Assembly (NCBI GenBank): GCA_044233745.1
Contig: JBIIJN010000034.1
Coordinates: 1 to 25,488, forward strand
Direction of reading: 5' to 3'
Origin: UBA6165 sp044233745
Lineage (GTDB): Bacteria > Bacteroidota > Bacteroidia > Flavobacteriales_D > Crocinitomicaceae
DNA: 25,488 bases
Made by a program: the position numbers and the translations under genes. Every line of letters begins with the position of its first letter. Positions within the stretch are counted from its first letter, which is position 1. Below are positions 12,984 to 23,200 of this stretch, one piece after another. The notes below the pieces were generated by a model. That model was not told the origin of the DNA. It saw only the letters and a list, made by a program, of their open reading frames with translations, and made no database searches.

Positions 12984-14270
12984 ATGGCAACAAATTCCAC
13001 CTTCCAAGACACAAAATCTGCGCACTTTATCGAACTAGAAGACAAACACGGTGCGCACAATTACCATCCGCTGCCTGTCGTTTTATCTCGCGGTGAAGGG
13101 GTTTATTTGTGGGATGTGGAAGGCAAAAAATACTTCGATTTTTTGTCGGCTTATTCGGCAGTAAATCAAGGTCACTGTCACCCGAAAATTATTGGTGCTA
13201 TGCGCGAACAAGCGGAGACCTTGACATTGACTTCTCGTGCTTTTTACAACGATTGCTTGGGCCCTTACGAAAAGTTTGTAACCGAATATTTTGGCTTCGA
13301 TAAAGTACTTCCTATGAACACGGGTGCAGAAGCGGTTGAAACTGCAATAAAGCTTTGTAGAAAATGGGCTTACGAGAAAAAAGGCATTGCTGAAAATGAA
13401 GCTGTTATCATCGTATGTGAGAACAATTTCCACGGAAGAACAACGACGATCATTTCATTCTCAAACGATCCCGATGCGCAAAAGAATTTTGGTCCATATA
13501 CACCTGGATTTGTTCGAATTCCTTATGATGATATCGATGCTTTAAGAGCAGCGGCAAGTCAAAAAAATGTTGTTGGTTTTTTGGTTGAACCAATTCAAGG
13601 TGAAGCAGGTGTTTATACCCCAAGCGAAGACTTCTTGACGCAAGCCAAAAACATTTGCAACGAAAATAACATCTTGTTCATTGCCGACGAAATTCAAACA
13701 GGAATTGCTCGAACAGGAAGTCTTTTGGCAGTTTGTGGGAATTGCTCCTGCGAAAATCACTGCGAAAAACAAGCTACTTACCAAAAACCAGACATATTAA
13801 TATTAGGCAAAGCGCTTTCTGGTGGCACCTACCCTGTCTCGGCTGTTTTGGCCGATAATGCAATCATGGAGGTCATCAAACCCGGACAACACGGTTCTAC
13901 TTTTGGTGGAAATCCCGTTGCAGCCAAAGTTGCCATCGCCGCATTAGAAGTTGTGGTTGAAGAAAATCTAACCCAAAACGCACGTCGCCTAGGGAAAATT
14001 TTCCGCGAAGAAATGAACCGCATTATTTCGCAATCAGATTTAATCGTAAAAGTACGCGGCAAAGGTTTGTTGAACGCTATTATTGTAAACGACACACCAG
14101 ACAGCGATACTGCTTGGAGACTTTGCATATCCCTAAAAGACAATGGACTTCTCGCCAAACCCACCCATGGCAACATCATCCGCTTTGCCCCGCCATTGGT
14201 CATCACCGAACAACAACTCAGGGAATGTATCGCCATCATTGAAAAAACGATAAGTAACTTTGTAAAATAA
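12984..14270 (+). CDS. rocD: Ornithine aminotransferase
   Basis: The product has 428 residues from the ATG at 12984; the open frame reaches back to 12816, but that extension would cross the tRNA fragment and the promoter. It is a PLP-dependent class III aminotransferase that converts ornithine and 2-oxoglutarate to glutamate semialdehyde and glutamate, in arginine/proline breakdown in the cytoplasm. Motifs are AHNYHPLPVVLSRGEGVYLWDVEG, the FLSAYSAVNQGHCHPKI segment, MNTGAEAVETAIKLCRKW, ENNFHGRTTTIISFS, EPIQGEAGV, IADEIQTGIARTG (PLP-ring aspartate), and ILGKALSGG with the Schiff-base lysine at about 276. A cysteine-rich insert (Cys251, 254, 256, 260) lies before that lysine; I recall similar inserts in Bacteroidota homologues. 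The specific ornithine assignment rests on overall similarity and is strong. Confidence 0.93.
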   Translation: MATNSTFQDTKSAHFIELEDKHGAHNYHPLPVVLSRGEGVYLWDVEGKKYFDFLSAYSAVNQGHCHPKIIGAMREQAETLTLTSRAFYNDCLGPYEKFVTEYFGFDKVLPMNTGAEAVETAIKLCRKWAYEKKGIAENEAVIIVCENNFHGRTTTIISFSNDPDAQKNFGPYTPGFVRIPYDDIDALRAAASQKNVVGFLVEPIQGEAGVYTPSEDFLTQAKNICNENNILFIADEIQTGIARTGSLLAVCGNCSCENHCEKQATYQKPDILILGKALSGGTYPVSAVLADNAIMEVIKPGQHGSTFGGNPVAAKVAIAALEVVVEENLTQNARRLGKIFREEMNRIISQSDLIVKVRGKGLLNAIIVNDTPDSDTAWRLCISLKDNGLLAKPTHGNIIRFAPPLVITEQQLRECIAIIEKTISNFVK

Positions 14271-14277
14271 TTTTGCC

Positions 14278-14332
14278 AACAGCCAATAGCTAATAGCCTC
14301 CCGATGAATATCGGGAGCTAACAGCCAATAGC
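14278..14332. repeat. Short intergenic repeat: 13-bp direct repeats flanking a hairpin
   Basis: AACAGCCAATAGC occurs at 14278-14290 and again, identical, at 14320-14332. Between them is a hairpin with the 8-bp stem CTCCCGAT (14298-14305)/ATCGGGAG (14310-14317) and a 4-base loop. There is no T run, so it is not a classical terminator. It sits between rocD and the purF promoter and resembles dispersed intergenic repeats of Bacteroidota. Confidence 0.75.
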
Positions 14333-14343
14333 CAAAAAAACAC

Positions 14344-14351
14344 TATCTTTG
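14344..14351 (+). promoter_or_regulatory. -7 promoter element (TATCTTTG) for the purF-type gene
   Basis: TATCTTTGC is an exact TAnnTTTG match, ending 26 bases before the ATG at 14378. Confidence 0.65.
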
Positions 14352-14377
14352 CACCCTCAAATTTAAGCTTTCATATC

Positions 14378-16279
14378 ATGAGCGACGCCATAAAACACGA
14401 ATGCGGAATTGCAGTACTAAGACTCAAAAAACCGCTCGAGTTCTACCTTAAAAAATACGGCACTGCATTTTATGGTCTCAATAAAATGTACCTCATGATG
14501 GAAAAACAGCACAACCGCGGTCAAGACGGCGCTGGTTTGGTCAACATCAAATTGGATATGGCCGCAGGCGAACGCTACATCAGCCGACACCGCTCCATCG
14601 ATTCAAAACCGATTCAAGATATATTCAACAAAATCAACGCGCGTTTTCAAGAAATTGCAGACATCGATCCTGAACTCTTGAACGATATCGATTACCTGAA
14701 AAAAAATGCCGGCTTCACAGGAGAAGTTTTCCTCGGTCATTTGCGTTACGGTACCTTTGGCAGAAACAGCATCGAAGCCTGTCACCCTTTCTTGCGTCAA
14801 AACAACTGGATGACCAAAAATTTAGTTGTGGCTGGAAATTTCAACATGACCAATGTTGATGAACTTTTTGATGTTCTAGTAAAATTAGGTCAGCACCCAA
14901 AAGAAAAATCGGATACCGTTACGGTGATGGAAAAAATTGGTCACTTTCTCGATTTGGAAAATGACAAACTGTATGATGACCTGAAAAAAGCCGGATACAG
15001 CAACGTAGATATTTATGAGCACATCGCGAAAAATGTCAATTTGGTTAACATATTAAAGAAGGCTTCCGAAGATTGGGATGGTGGTTATGCTATGGCTGGA
15101 ATAATCGGTCATGGTGATACTTTTGTTTTACGCGACCCCAATGGTATCCGTCCGGCCTATTGGTATGAAGATGATGAAGTATGTGTGGTTTGCTCCGAAC
15201 GCCCAGTAATTCAAACGGCTTTCAATTGCGACCCAGCAAAAATCCAAGAGTTGACTCCTGGCGCTGCACTTATTATAAAGAAAGATGCTTCTGTTCGCGT
15301 TGAGCAAATCAATCAGCAACAAGAACGTTTGGCTTGTTCATTCGAACGTATCTATTTCTCCAGAGGAAACGATGCCGATATTTATGAAGAACGAAAAAAT
15401 CTCGGAAGACTGATTTGCCCTCAAATTCTGGATAAAGTAAACCACGATTTAGACAATACCGTTTTCTCATTCATCCCCAACACCGCCGAAACAGCTTTCT
15501 ATGGCATGATCAAAGCGTTGGAGGATTATTTGAATCAACGAAAATTCAAAGCAATTAACGAAAGCCAAGAGAAATTGTCTGAAGAACAATTGTCCAATAT
15601 CCTTTTCCAAAGAGCGCGTATTGAAAAAATTGCAATCAAAGACGCCAAGCTAAGAACATTCATTACACAAGATGCATCACGCGATGACATGGTGGCTCAC
15701 GTTTATGATATGACCTACGGCTCAATCAAAAAAGGAGTAGATACTTTGGTGGTAATAGATGATTCTATTGTTCGAGGCACAACATTAAAACAGAGTATCA
15801 TTAAAATGCTCGATCGTTTGGGTCCAAAGAAAATTGTTGTTGTTTCATCGGCGCCGCAAATTCGCTACCCAGATTGTTATGGCATTGATATGGCCAAAAT
15901 GGGAGATTTTATTGCTTTCCAAGCCGCCGTGTCCTTACACAAAGATTTGGGTACCGAAGATCAACTTTCGGCTATATATAATAAGTGTAAAGAACAAGAG
16001 CATCTTCCTAAAGAATTGGTGAAAAATTATGTTCAGGAAGTATATGCTCCTTTCAACAACGAAATCATTTCGAAGAAGATTGCCGAGCTCCTGACTCCCC
16101 CTGGCACCAACGCAGAAATAGAAATCATTTACCAAAGCGTAGATAACTTGCACAAGGCCTGTCCAAACAACCTCGGAGACTGGTATTTCACTGGTAATTA
16201 CCCCACTCCAGGAGGCAATAAAGTCGTTAACAAATCTTTCATCAACTTCATGGAGGGTAGGAATGAAAGAGCATACTAA
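14378..16279 (+). CDS. purF: Amidophosphoribosyltransferase-type protein, long Bacteroidota form
   Basis: The product has 633 residues, longer than the usual 470-510 of PurF. The N-terminal class II glutamine amidotransferase domain has its nucleophile at Cys9 (IKHECGIAVL), behind a short removable leader, and the family landmarks MEKQHNRGQDGAGL, GHLRYGTFGRNS and GNFNMTN. The EDWDGGYAMAGII and LRDPNGIRPAYWYED segments follow, then SERPVIQTAF. The phosphoribosyltransferase domain has ERIYFSRGNDADIYEERKNLG and the PRPP loop VVIDDSIVRGTTLKQS (~residues 457-472). The extra length lies in the glutaminase part, in a segment between the domains and in a C-terminal tail. PurF makes phosphoribosylamine from PRPP and glutamine, the first step of purine synthesis. 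Because many Bacteroidota carry both this long form and a normal-length PurF, the exact role is less certain than the fold. Confidence 0.88.
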   Translation: MSDAIKHECGIAVLRLKKPLEFYLKKYGTAFYGLNKMYLMMEKQHNRGQDGAGLVNIKLDMAAGERYISRHRSIDSKPIQDIFNKINARFQEIADIDPELLNDIDYLKKNAGFTGEVFLGHLRYGTFGRNSIEACHPFLRQNNWMTKNLVVAGNFNMTNVDELFDVLVKLGQHPKEKSDTVTVMEKIGHFLDLENDKLYDDLKKAGYSNVDIYEHIAKNVNLVNILKKASEDWDGGYAMAGIIGHGDTFVLRDPNGIRPAYWYEDDEVCVVCSERPVIQTAFNCDPAKIQELTPGAALIIKKDASVRVEQINQQQERLACSFERIYFSRGNDADIYEERKNLGRLICPQILDKVNHDLDNTVFSFIPNTAETAFYGMIKALEDYLNQRKFKAINESQEKLSEEQLSNILFQRARIEKIAIKDAKLRTFITQDASRDDMVAHVYDMTYGSIKKGVDTLVVIDDSIVRGTTLKQSIIKMLDRLGPKKIVVVSSAPQIRYPDCYGIDMAKMGDFIAFQAAVSLHKDLGTEDQLSAIYNKCKEQEHLPKELVKNYVQEVYAPFNNEIISKKIAELLTPPGTNAEIEIIYQSVDNLHKACPNNLGDWYFTGNYPTPGGNKVVNKSFINFMEGRNERAY

Positions 16280-16291
16280 CTCAGGTGTGCC

Positions 16292-16317
16292 AATTCACTA
16301 AATGCAAAAAGTGAATT
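16292..16317 (+). terminator. Possible terminator hairpin after the purF-type gene
   Basis: An AT-rich 8-bp perfect stem, AATTCACT (16292-16299)/AGTGAATT (16310-16317), encloses a 10-base loop, 12 bp after the stop. A T6 run comes only ~18 bases later, so this is a weak call. Confidence 0.4.
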
Positions 16318-16421
16318 CAAAGTTCAAAGACTAATTTTTTAAAATAATCCAAAAAAATAGACTTGTTATTATTTTGTTTTTTTAGGTGGTATCACTTAGG
16401 AATCAACCGCTTCCAATATGC

Positions 16422-16429
16422 TACCTTTG
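16422..16429 (+). promoter_or_regulatory. -7 promoter element (TACCTTTG) for the receptor/cargo unit
   Basis: TACCTTTG matches TAnnTTTG in the 263-bp gap before the TonB receptor gene. It lies 113 bases upstream of the ATG at 16543, which would leave a ~100-base leader. Confidence 0.5.
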
Positions 16430-16542
16430 TACAAGGTCAAGTTTATGTTAATTTTTATTAAAGAGTTTGATGCCCCAAATGAATTTAATTTATAATTTTA
16501 CCCGCTTTGTTACTAAAAAACCTTTCTAAATACAAATTGCTT

Positions 16543-19500
16543 ATGTTACGAAAGTATTACTTATTACTCGCAAGTGTTTTATTCTTAGGATCTTACTCAT
16601 TTGCACAAACAGGTGTTGGTACCATTAGAGGTGCCGTAACGGATAAAGACACCAAAGAACCTATTCCCTTTGCCAATGTCGTTCTCTTCAGAAGCGGTAA
16701 TCAAGTGGGTGGTGCAAAAACCGATTTTGAAGGTAAATTTCAAATCAACTCCATTGAACCAGGTTCGTATGACGTCGAATTCAGATATGTTGGTTATGCC
16801 ACATTAAGAAAAAATGGCGTTATTGTCAATTCAGACAAAATTACCTTCTTGAATGATATCGAGTTAACTTCTTCGGATAAAATCACTGAGGAAGTTGAAG
16901 TAGTTTACTACGTTGTTCCACTCATCGATAAAGATGGTGGTGCATCCGGTGCTACAGTAACACGTGAAGATATTTCTCGAATGGCTGTAAGAAGTGCTAC
17001 GGATGTTGCTGCTACTGTAGGTGGTGTATATTCCGCCGAAGGTTCAGACGCCATTAGTGTACGTGGTTCGCGTACAGGCGATAACTATATCTTTATAGAT
17101 GGTATCAAAGTACGTGGTTCTTCATCACTACCAAAATCAGCTATCCAAGAGATTTCCGTAATGACAGGTGGTTTGCCTGCCAACTATGGTGACATGACAG
17201 GTGGTGTAATTTCCATTACAACTCGTGGTCCATCAGCGAAGTACTTTGGTTCTGCTGAAGTAGTTACCTCAGGTGTTGCCTTTAGAGGTGCCAACCCACT
17301 TGGCTATGATACTAGAGTTTTTGGATTTGATAAATTTGGTTACAACCTTGTAGAAGGTATGCTATCAGGTCCACTATTAATGAAGAAAGATTCTTTGGGA
17401 AACAAAACTCAACCAATCCTAGGCTTCTTCGTTTCGTTTAATATTACTGATGAATTAGACCCACGTCCAGTAATTGGAGGAACAAGTCGCATCAGAGAAG
17501 AATACAGAGACGCACTTTTGGCTAATCCATTGCGCCCAACAAGCTCTGGTGATGGAACGTATTATAATGCCAATTTTTTAAGAGCAGATGCTTTTGAAAA
17601 CACACCATTTAGAATGAATGCCAGAAGAACAAATTATTCGGGTACATTTAAATTGGATGCCAACGTAGGTCCAAACGTAACATTAACTTTTGGTGGACAA
17701 GTAGCCTACAATACGGGTAACAACTACAGCTATTTCAATTCCCTAATGAACTGGAATAACTTCGGGGTTTCAGATCGCTTAGATTATCGTTTATTTGGTC
17801 GCTTCACGCACAGATTGAGATTTGATGAAAAAGAAGGAAGCAGTTCAAAAATTTCTTCTTTCTTCTACTCATTCATGTTCGATTATTCTAATTCTCAAGG
17901 AACAACTCAAGATAGAAATCACAGAGATAACTTATTCAACTACGGATATGTAGGTCGTTTTTCTACATCGAGAATCCCTACCTACCAATTTGTGGATGGT
18001 GTTGATGAAAATGGAAATAGCTTCCAATATTATGAGCACGATGGTTTCTTGGAAACAGGAACAACATTTACACCTTCTGATGTAAATGCCGACCTAGCAG
18101 CGATTACGAGCCAGTATTACCAAATTTATGCAAACGACCCAAGTAGAACAGCAAGTTTGTTTGACATTGTAAATGGTAATGCCTTAAGAAATGGCGACGT
18201 ACCAGGTTCAGTATACGGTATTTGGGGCAATGTAGGCGTGCCTTTTGGAACTTATTCAAAATTCCAAAACCAACAATTCAGAGCAACTGGTTCTGCAACT
18301 ATGAACATAGGCGGTCATTCTGTTTCTCTTGGATTTGAATTTGAACAACGCAATGACAGAGGATACTCTGCTGCTCCAATTCGAATTTGGGAAGTTGCAC
18401 GTCAGTTAGCCAATTCACACATTCGAGAATTGGACAAAAACAAACCAACTTGGGAAAATTATGGTACATTTAGCCGTGTTACCTACGACAGATTGAATCC
18501 AGGATATGGTGCGACCAATGGCACTTTTGGTGGTCAACAAATGGGTGACCCTCAGAGCTTCTTCGATTATAACCTAAGAAATCTTCTTGGTTTCGATGCG
18601 TTCGGTACAGACTTTATTAATCTTGATGAAGTAGATCCAAATTCACTTAACTTTAGCATGTTTACACCAGATGAACTTTACAACTCTGGAAACTCTTTCG
18701 TGAGCTACTTTGGTTATGACCACACGGGTGAAAAAGTAAGAGGTGCAACAGACATCAACCGCTATTTTAATGAATTTGATGAAAATGGTAACTACAAAAG
18801 AAATATTGGTTCATTCCAACCTATTTATTTTGCAGGTTATTTGATGGATAAATTTGCTTTTGATGATATCGTATTCAACGTCGGTGTTCGTTTAGACTAC
18901 TTCAATGCGAATCAATTTGTTTTGAAAGATCCATTCCTCTTCTACAATGCTAGAACAGTTGGCGAAGCACAAGAGCTTTATACAAGCGGTGAGGCACCAT
19001 GGGCTGTAATCCCAGAAAACATGGGTGATAACTACACGGTTTATGTGAACGACATCAATAACCCAACCCAAATCAATGGATTCCGTGATGGTATTAACTG
19101 GTATGACGCAAATGGCGTTCCTGTGGCCGACCCTTCTGTAATTGCGGGTAGCTTGGGTATTGCACCATGGGTTTACAATCCTGGTCAAACCACACCAACT
19201 GCAGACGCGTTTGAACGATACAGACCACAAATCAACGTGATGCCAAGAATTGCTTTCTCTTTCCCAATTTCGGATGAGGCCAGCTTCTTTGCACACTACG
19301 ATATCTTGACGCAGCGACCAAACGCAGGTTTTAGATTCGATCCATTTGAATATCAGTTTATTCAAAACAGAAGCGCTCAAATAAACAATCCAAACTTGCG
19401 CCCAACGACAACAATCGACTACGCTTTGGGCTTCCAACAAGTTCTTTCAAAAACTTCTGCTATTAAAATTGAAGCGTTTTACCGTGAAATGAGAAATCAA

Positions 19501-20292
19501 ATTCAAGCCATGAGAATGGTAGAAGCTTTCCCAGCTACTTATACCACTTTTGGTAATCGTGACTTTGGTACAGTAAAAGGTTTAACAGTTTCTTATGACT
19601 TGAGAAGAACAGGAAATATCAGATTAAACGCCAACTATACACTTCAGTTCGCCGAAGGTACTGGTTCTGATGCCAACTCTTCTTTAAGCTTGGTGAACTC
19701 AGGTCAGCCAAACTTGCAAACTATTTTCCCTCTAGATTTCGATAGAAGACACACATTCAATTTTGTAGTTGACTACCGTTTCGGAGAAGGAAAATCATAC
19801 AACGGTCCTAAAACGAAAAAAGGTTTCCAAATCTTTAAAAATACTGGTATCAACTTAACTACCAATATCGGTTCGGGTACACCATACTCAAGACAACAAT
19901 TTGCCACTGGTGAAGCAATCGGTGTTGGTGCTTCAGGATTGGAAGGTACCTTAAACGGTTCTCGCAAACCATGGACTTACACAACCGACTTGCAAGTGGA
20001 CAGAACCTTCGATTTGAAATTCGGAAAAGAAGAAGGACAAGAAAATTTGGCGTTTTTACAAATTTATTTCAGAATCACCAACGTTTTCAACACATCAAAC
20101 GTCCTTAATGTGTACCGCGGTACTGGTAATCCAAATGACGACGGTTATTTGCAATCAGCTCAATTCCAACCAACTATTCAAAATCAATTGGATGAGAGAG
20201 CATTTAGAGATATGTATGCACTAAACGCAGCAAATCCTTTTAACTTAGGTTTACCAAGAACAATCCGCTTAGGTATCAAATTTGATTTTTAA
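16543..20292 (+). CDS. TonB-dependent outer-membrane receptor with CarboxypepD_reg-like domain
   Basis: The product has 1249 residues from the ATG at 16543, which gives the signal peptide MLRKYYLLLASVLFLGSYSFA; an upstream TTG at 16507 would add 12 residues. Residues ~24-110 are a carboxypeptidase-regulatory-like beta sandwich (GTIRGAVTDKDTKEPIPFANVV, GKFQINSIEPGSYDVEFRYVGY). A plug domain follows at ~125-235 (REDISRMAVRSATDVAATV, AISVRGSRTGDNYIFIDGI, LPANYGDMTGGVISITTRG). The rest is a 22-strand-type barrel ending in the outer-membrane signature IRLGIKFDF with a terminal Phe. There is no SusD partner, so it is not a normal polysaccharide-uptake pair. The following gene overlaps its stop codon (TAATG) and encodes a T9SS cargo protein, so this receptor probably works with that cargo. 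Substrate unknown. Confidence 0.92.
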   Translation: MLRKYYLLLASVLFLGSYSFAQTGVGTIRGAVTDKDTKEPIPFANVVLFRSGNQVGGAKTDFEGKFQINSIEPGSYDVEFRYVGYATLRKNGVIVNSDKITFLNDIELTSSDKITEEVEVVYYVVPLIDKDGGASGATVTREDISRMAVRSATDVAATVGGVYSAEGSDAISVRGSRTGDNYIFIDGIKVRGSSSLPKSAIQEISVMTGGLPANYGDMTGGVISITTRGPSAKYFGSAEVVTSGVAFRGANPLGYDTRVFGFDKFGYNLVEGMLSGPLLMKKDSLGNKTQPILGFFVSFNITDELDPRPVIGGTSRIREEYRDALLANPLRPTSSGDGTYYNANFLRADAFENTPFRMNARRTNYSGTFKLDANVGPNVTLTFGGQVAYNTGNNYSYFNSLMNWNNFGVSDRLDYRLFGRFTHRLRFDEKEGSSSKISSFFYSFMFDYSNSQGTTQDRNHRDNLFNYGYVGRFSTSRIPTYQFVDGVDENGNSFQYYEHDGFLETGTTFTPSDVNADLAAITSQYYQIYANDPSRTASLFDIVNGNALRNGDVPGSVYGIWGNVGVPFGTYSKFQNQQFRATGSATMNIGGHSVSLGFEFEQRNDRGYSAAPIRIWEVARQLANSHIRELDKNKPTWENYGTFSRVTYDRLNPGYGATNGTFGGQQMGDPQSFFDYNLRNLLGFDAFGTDFINLDEVDPNSLNFSMFTPDELYNSGNSFVSYFGYDHTGEKVRGATDINRYFNEFDENGNYKRNIGSFQPIYFAGYLMDKFAFDDIVFNVGVRLDYFNANQFVLKDPFLFYNARTVGEAQELYTSGEAPWAVIPENMGDNYTVYVNDINNPTQINGFRDGINWYDANGVPVADPSVIAGSLGIAPWVYNPGQTTPTADAFERYRPQINVMPRIAFSFPISDEASFFAHYDILTQRPNAGFRFDPFEYQFIQNRSAQINNPNLRPTTTIDYALGFQQVLSKTSAIKIEAFYREMRNQIQAMRMVEAFPATYTTFGNRDFGTVKGLTVSYDLRRTGNIRLNANYTLQFAEGTGSDANSSLSLVNSGQPNLQTIFPLDFDRRHTFNFVVDYRFGEGKSYNGPKTKKGFQIFKNTGINLTTNIGSGTPYSRQQFATGEAIGVGASGLEGTLNGSRKPWTYTTDLQVDRTFDLKFGKEEGQENLAFLQIYFRITNVFNTSNVLNVYRGTGNPNDDGYLQSAQFQPTIQNQLDERAFRDMYALNAANPFNLGLPRTIRLGIKFDF

Positions 20293-23200
20293 TGACTTTA
20301 CAAAAAAGAATGGTTATGAAAAAAGTAGTAATGAAAACCCTTTTATTGATTCTTGCCGGAGGACTCGCAAATGTCTCCTATGGTTGGAATCCGCCGAATT
20401 CCAACGGTGGTGTATCTGGTGGTGGTGGAACAGGGTCGAATGATGGCTCAATGATGTCAACTAGAGCATCAAATTGTACACCTACCACTGAAAGAAAATT
20501 CATGGAGTTCAATGACCTCAAAGTACTTATTGAAACTGGAGGTATTATGTGGCAAGACAGGCTTCTTAATAGAGGTTCATATTTTGCTCCAAAACCTCCT
20601 TCAACAGCCAGTAATGGTCCATCTGTGCTTTATGCAGGTGCACTTTGGATGGGTGGAACCGACGTAAACGGTCAGCTTAAACTCGCTGGTATGTTATTCG
20701 GAGCGCGTGGTCGAGATTATTGGACTGGCCCACTCTCAGTAAATTTAAATACAGGAAATTTCAATCCTATCGAACCCATTGTAGGTGGTTCCAACGTTGT
20801 GCGTCCTTATGGTGAAGCAACTATTACTGCAACTACATGTATTCAATACGACAAATTCTTTACCATTTCAAAATCTATGGTTCGTGAGTTTATTCGTTGG
20901 TGGGAATGTAACGATGATCCTACTATTTCTGGATGTGACAATTCAGTTTCTGTAGATCCTCAAACCTTGAACGTTATATTGAACTGGCCAGCGCATGGTG
21001 ACGAAGCCTTAGGTCAAGACAGATACCTCGCACCTTTCTATGACAGAAATCAAAACGGCGTGTATGACCCAATTGAAGGAGGTGACTATCCTTGGTATGA
21101 TTTTGAAGACGATATTGATTGTAGAAATGACCGTCGCGTAGTGTTATTTGGTGATGAAACACATTGGTGGGTATTCAACGATAAAGGTAACATTCACGGC
21201 GAAACAGGTGGTGACCCAATCGGTATGGAAGTAAGAGCTCAAGCTTTCTCTTTTGCTACCAACGATGAGGTGAATCAAATGACATTTTACAATTATGAGA
21301 TGATCAATAGAGGTACACAAACCCTCTTCAACACCTACTTCGCCCAGTTTGCTGACCCAGATATCGGAGGTTCAGAAGATGACTGGGTAGGCTGTGACGT
21401 TTCTCGCGGTTTGGGTTACGCAATGAATGGTGATAACTATGACGCTACTCAAGGTGCCGCAATTGGATACTTAGACAGACCTGCTGCAGTTGGTATTGAC
21501 TTTTTTGAAGGTCCGTATCAAGACGATGATGGAAAAGACAATGTAGGACCTAGTTTCGATGAAAATGGTATTTTAATTACACCAAGCGTGGCTGAAGCAC
21601 GTGCCGATTTAGGTATCGTTTATGCTGGTCTCGGAATCGGATATAGTGATGGCGTTGTTGACAATGAGCGATATGGTATGAAACGTTTCGTTTATTTCAA
21701 CAGAGCTGGTACAGGTGGTGCAACTGCTGGTATCAATGATGACCCTGTGAACGCAGTTGACTTTTATCGCTACATGAGAGGTATCTGGAGAAACAACGAA
21801 CGTATGGGTTATGGTGGTTTTGGACACCAAGCTGGTGGAGCAATTCCTGGTGTAGAAAATGACTATATGTTCCCTGGTATTACCGATCCATTGGGCTGGG
21901 GCACACCAAATTCTACAGCACAAGCACCATACAGTGAATCAACAATTAATAACCCTGCTGGTGATAGACGATTTGTGCAAGCGGCTGGTCCGTTCACACT
22001 GAAGCCAGGTTCTATTAACAACATTACAGTTGGAGTAGTTTATGCTAGAGGAAGTGATTACCTCAATTCTAGAGATGAAATGTTAAGAGCAGATACTAAA
22101 GCTCAGGCTTTGTTCGATAACTGTTTCCAAATTCTAGAACCACCTATGGCGCCAAGACTTCAAATCCGTGAGTTGGAAAACGAATTGATCTTGATGATTG
22201 ACAACCCTGGTGGAAACAACCAAAACGAAGATTATGAAATTGAAGACCGCGTAAATATCATCGACCCTGTTGGTGCACCTGCGTATGACAAATTCTATAG
22301 ATTCGAAGGATACCAAATTTTCCAAATTAAAGATGAAACTGTTTCAGTTGCTCAAATTGGTAACACAGATTTCGTTCGTCTTGTAGCACAATGCGATAAA
22401 AAGAATGGTATTGATCGCTTGATCAACTACGAATTTGACGAAGGACTAAGTGTTTCAGTTCCTAGATTGATGGTGGATGGTGCTGACGAAGGTCTACGAC
22501 ATACTTTTAGCGTATCTGAAGATATGTTTGCAACAGGTGCTAATAAAACGCTTGTGAATCACAAAACATACTATTATATTGCCATAGCATATGCGCACAA
22601 CAATTTCAAACCGTTTTCAGTTTCAGCAGACAATTGGGATGGTCAGAAAACTCCGTATATTGCATCGCGCATGGCGTGGGATGGACAAGCTATAACAAGC
22701 GAGGCTGGTGTGCCACATCACCCGATGCCAGGTATGGAGGGTACTTATATCTATACAAATTATGGAACCATGCCTGAAATCACAAGACTTGATGGTAGAG
22801 GTAATATGGGATTGAACACTGATTTGCATCCTACTACTGTTGCTGAAATCCTTGCTAACAACTCAACTCCTAGACCTAAATATGCGCTAAACGCTGGTCC
22901 TATAGAAGTAAAAGTTGTGGACCCTTTAAATGTTCTACCTGGACGATTCCAATTGAGGTTTGTCAACTATGGTAGCACTGCTGCGTCAATAGATTCAGCA
23001 AGTTGGATTATTGATAGATACGACGAAGAGTCTGGTGTTTTACTTGAGTCTATATCGTCAGATCGCACAATTGGAACAATAACAACAATTAACAGTGCCA
23101 ACGTTTCAGCGCCTAATGGAAACGAACAAATCATTCCAGAATGGGGTATTTCTGTATATATTGAGCAATACCTATACCAATTTGCAACAGGCGCTCTTCC

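Noticed and set aside
18892..19440. 182-codon minus-strand open frame
   Set aside because: It is antisense to the TonB receptor barrel, which is intact and strongly conserved in style; Cys/Trp-rich translation is typical of a shadow frame.
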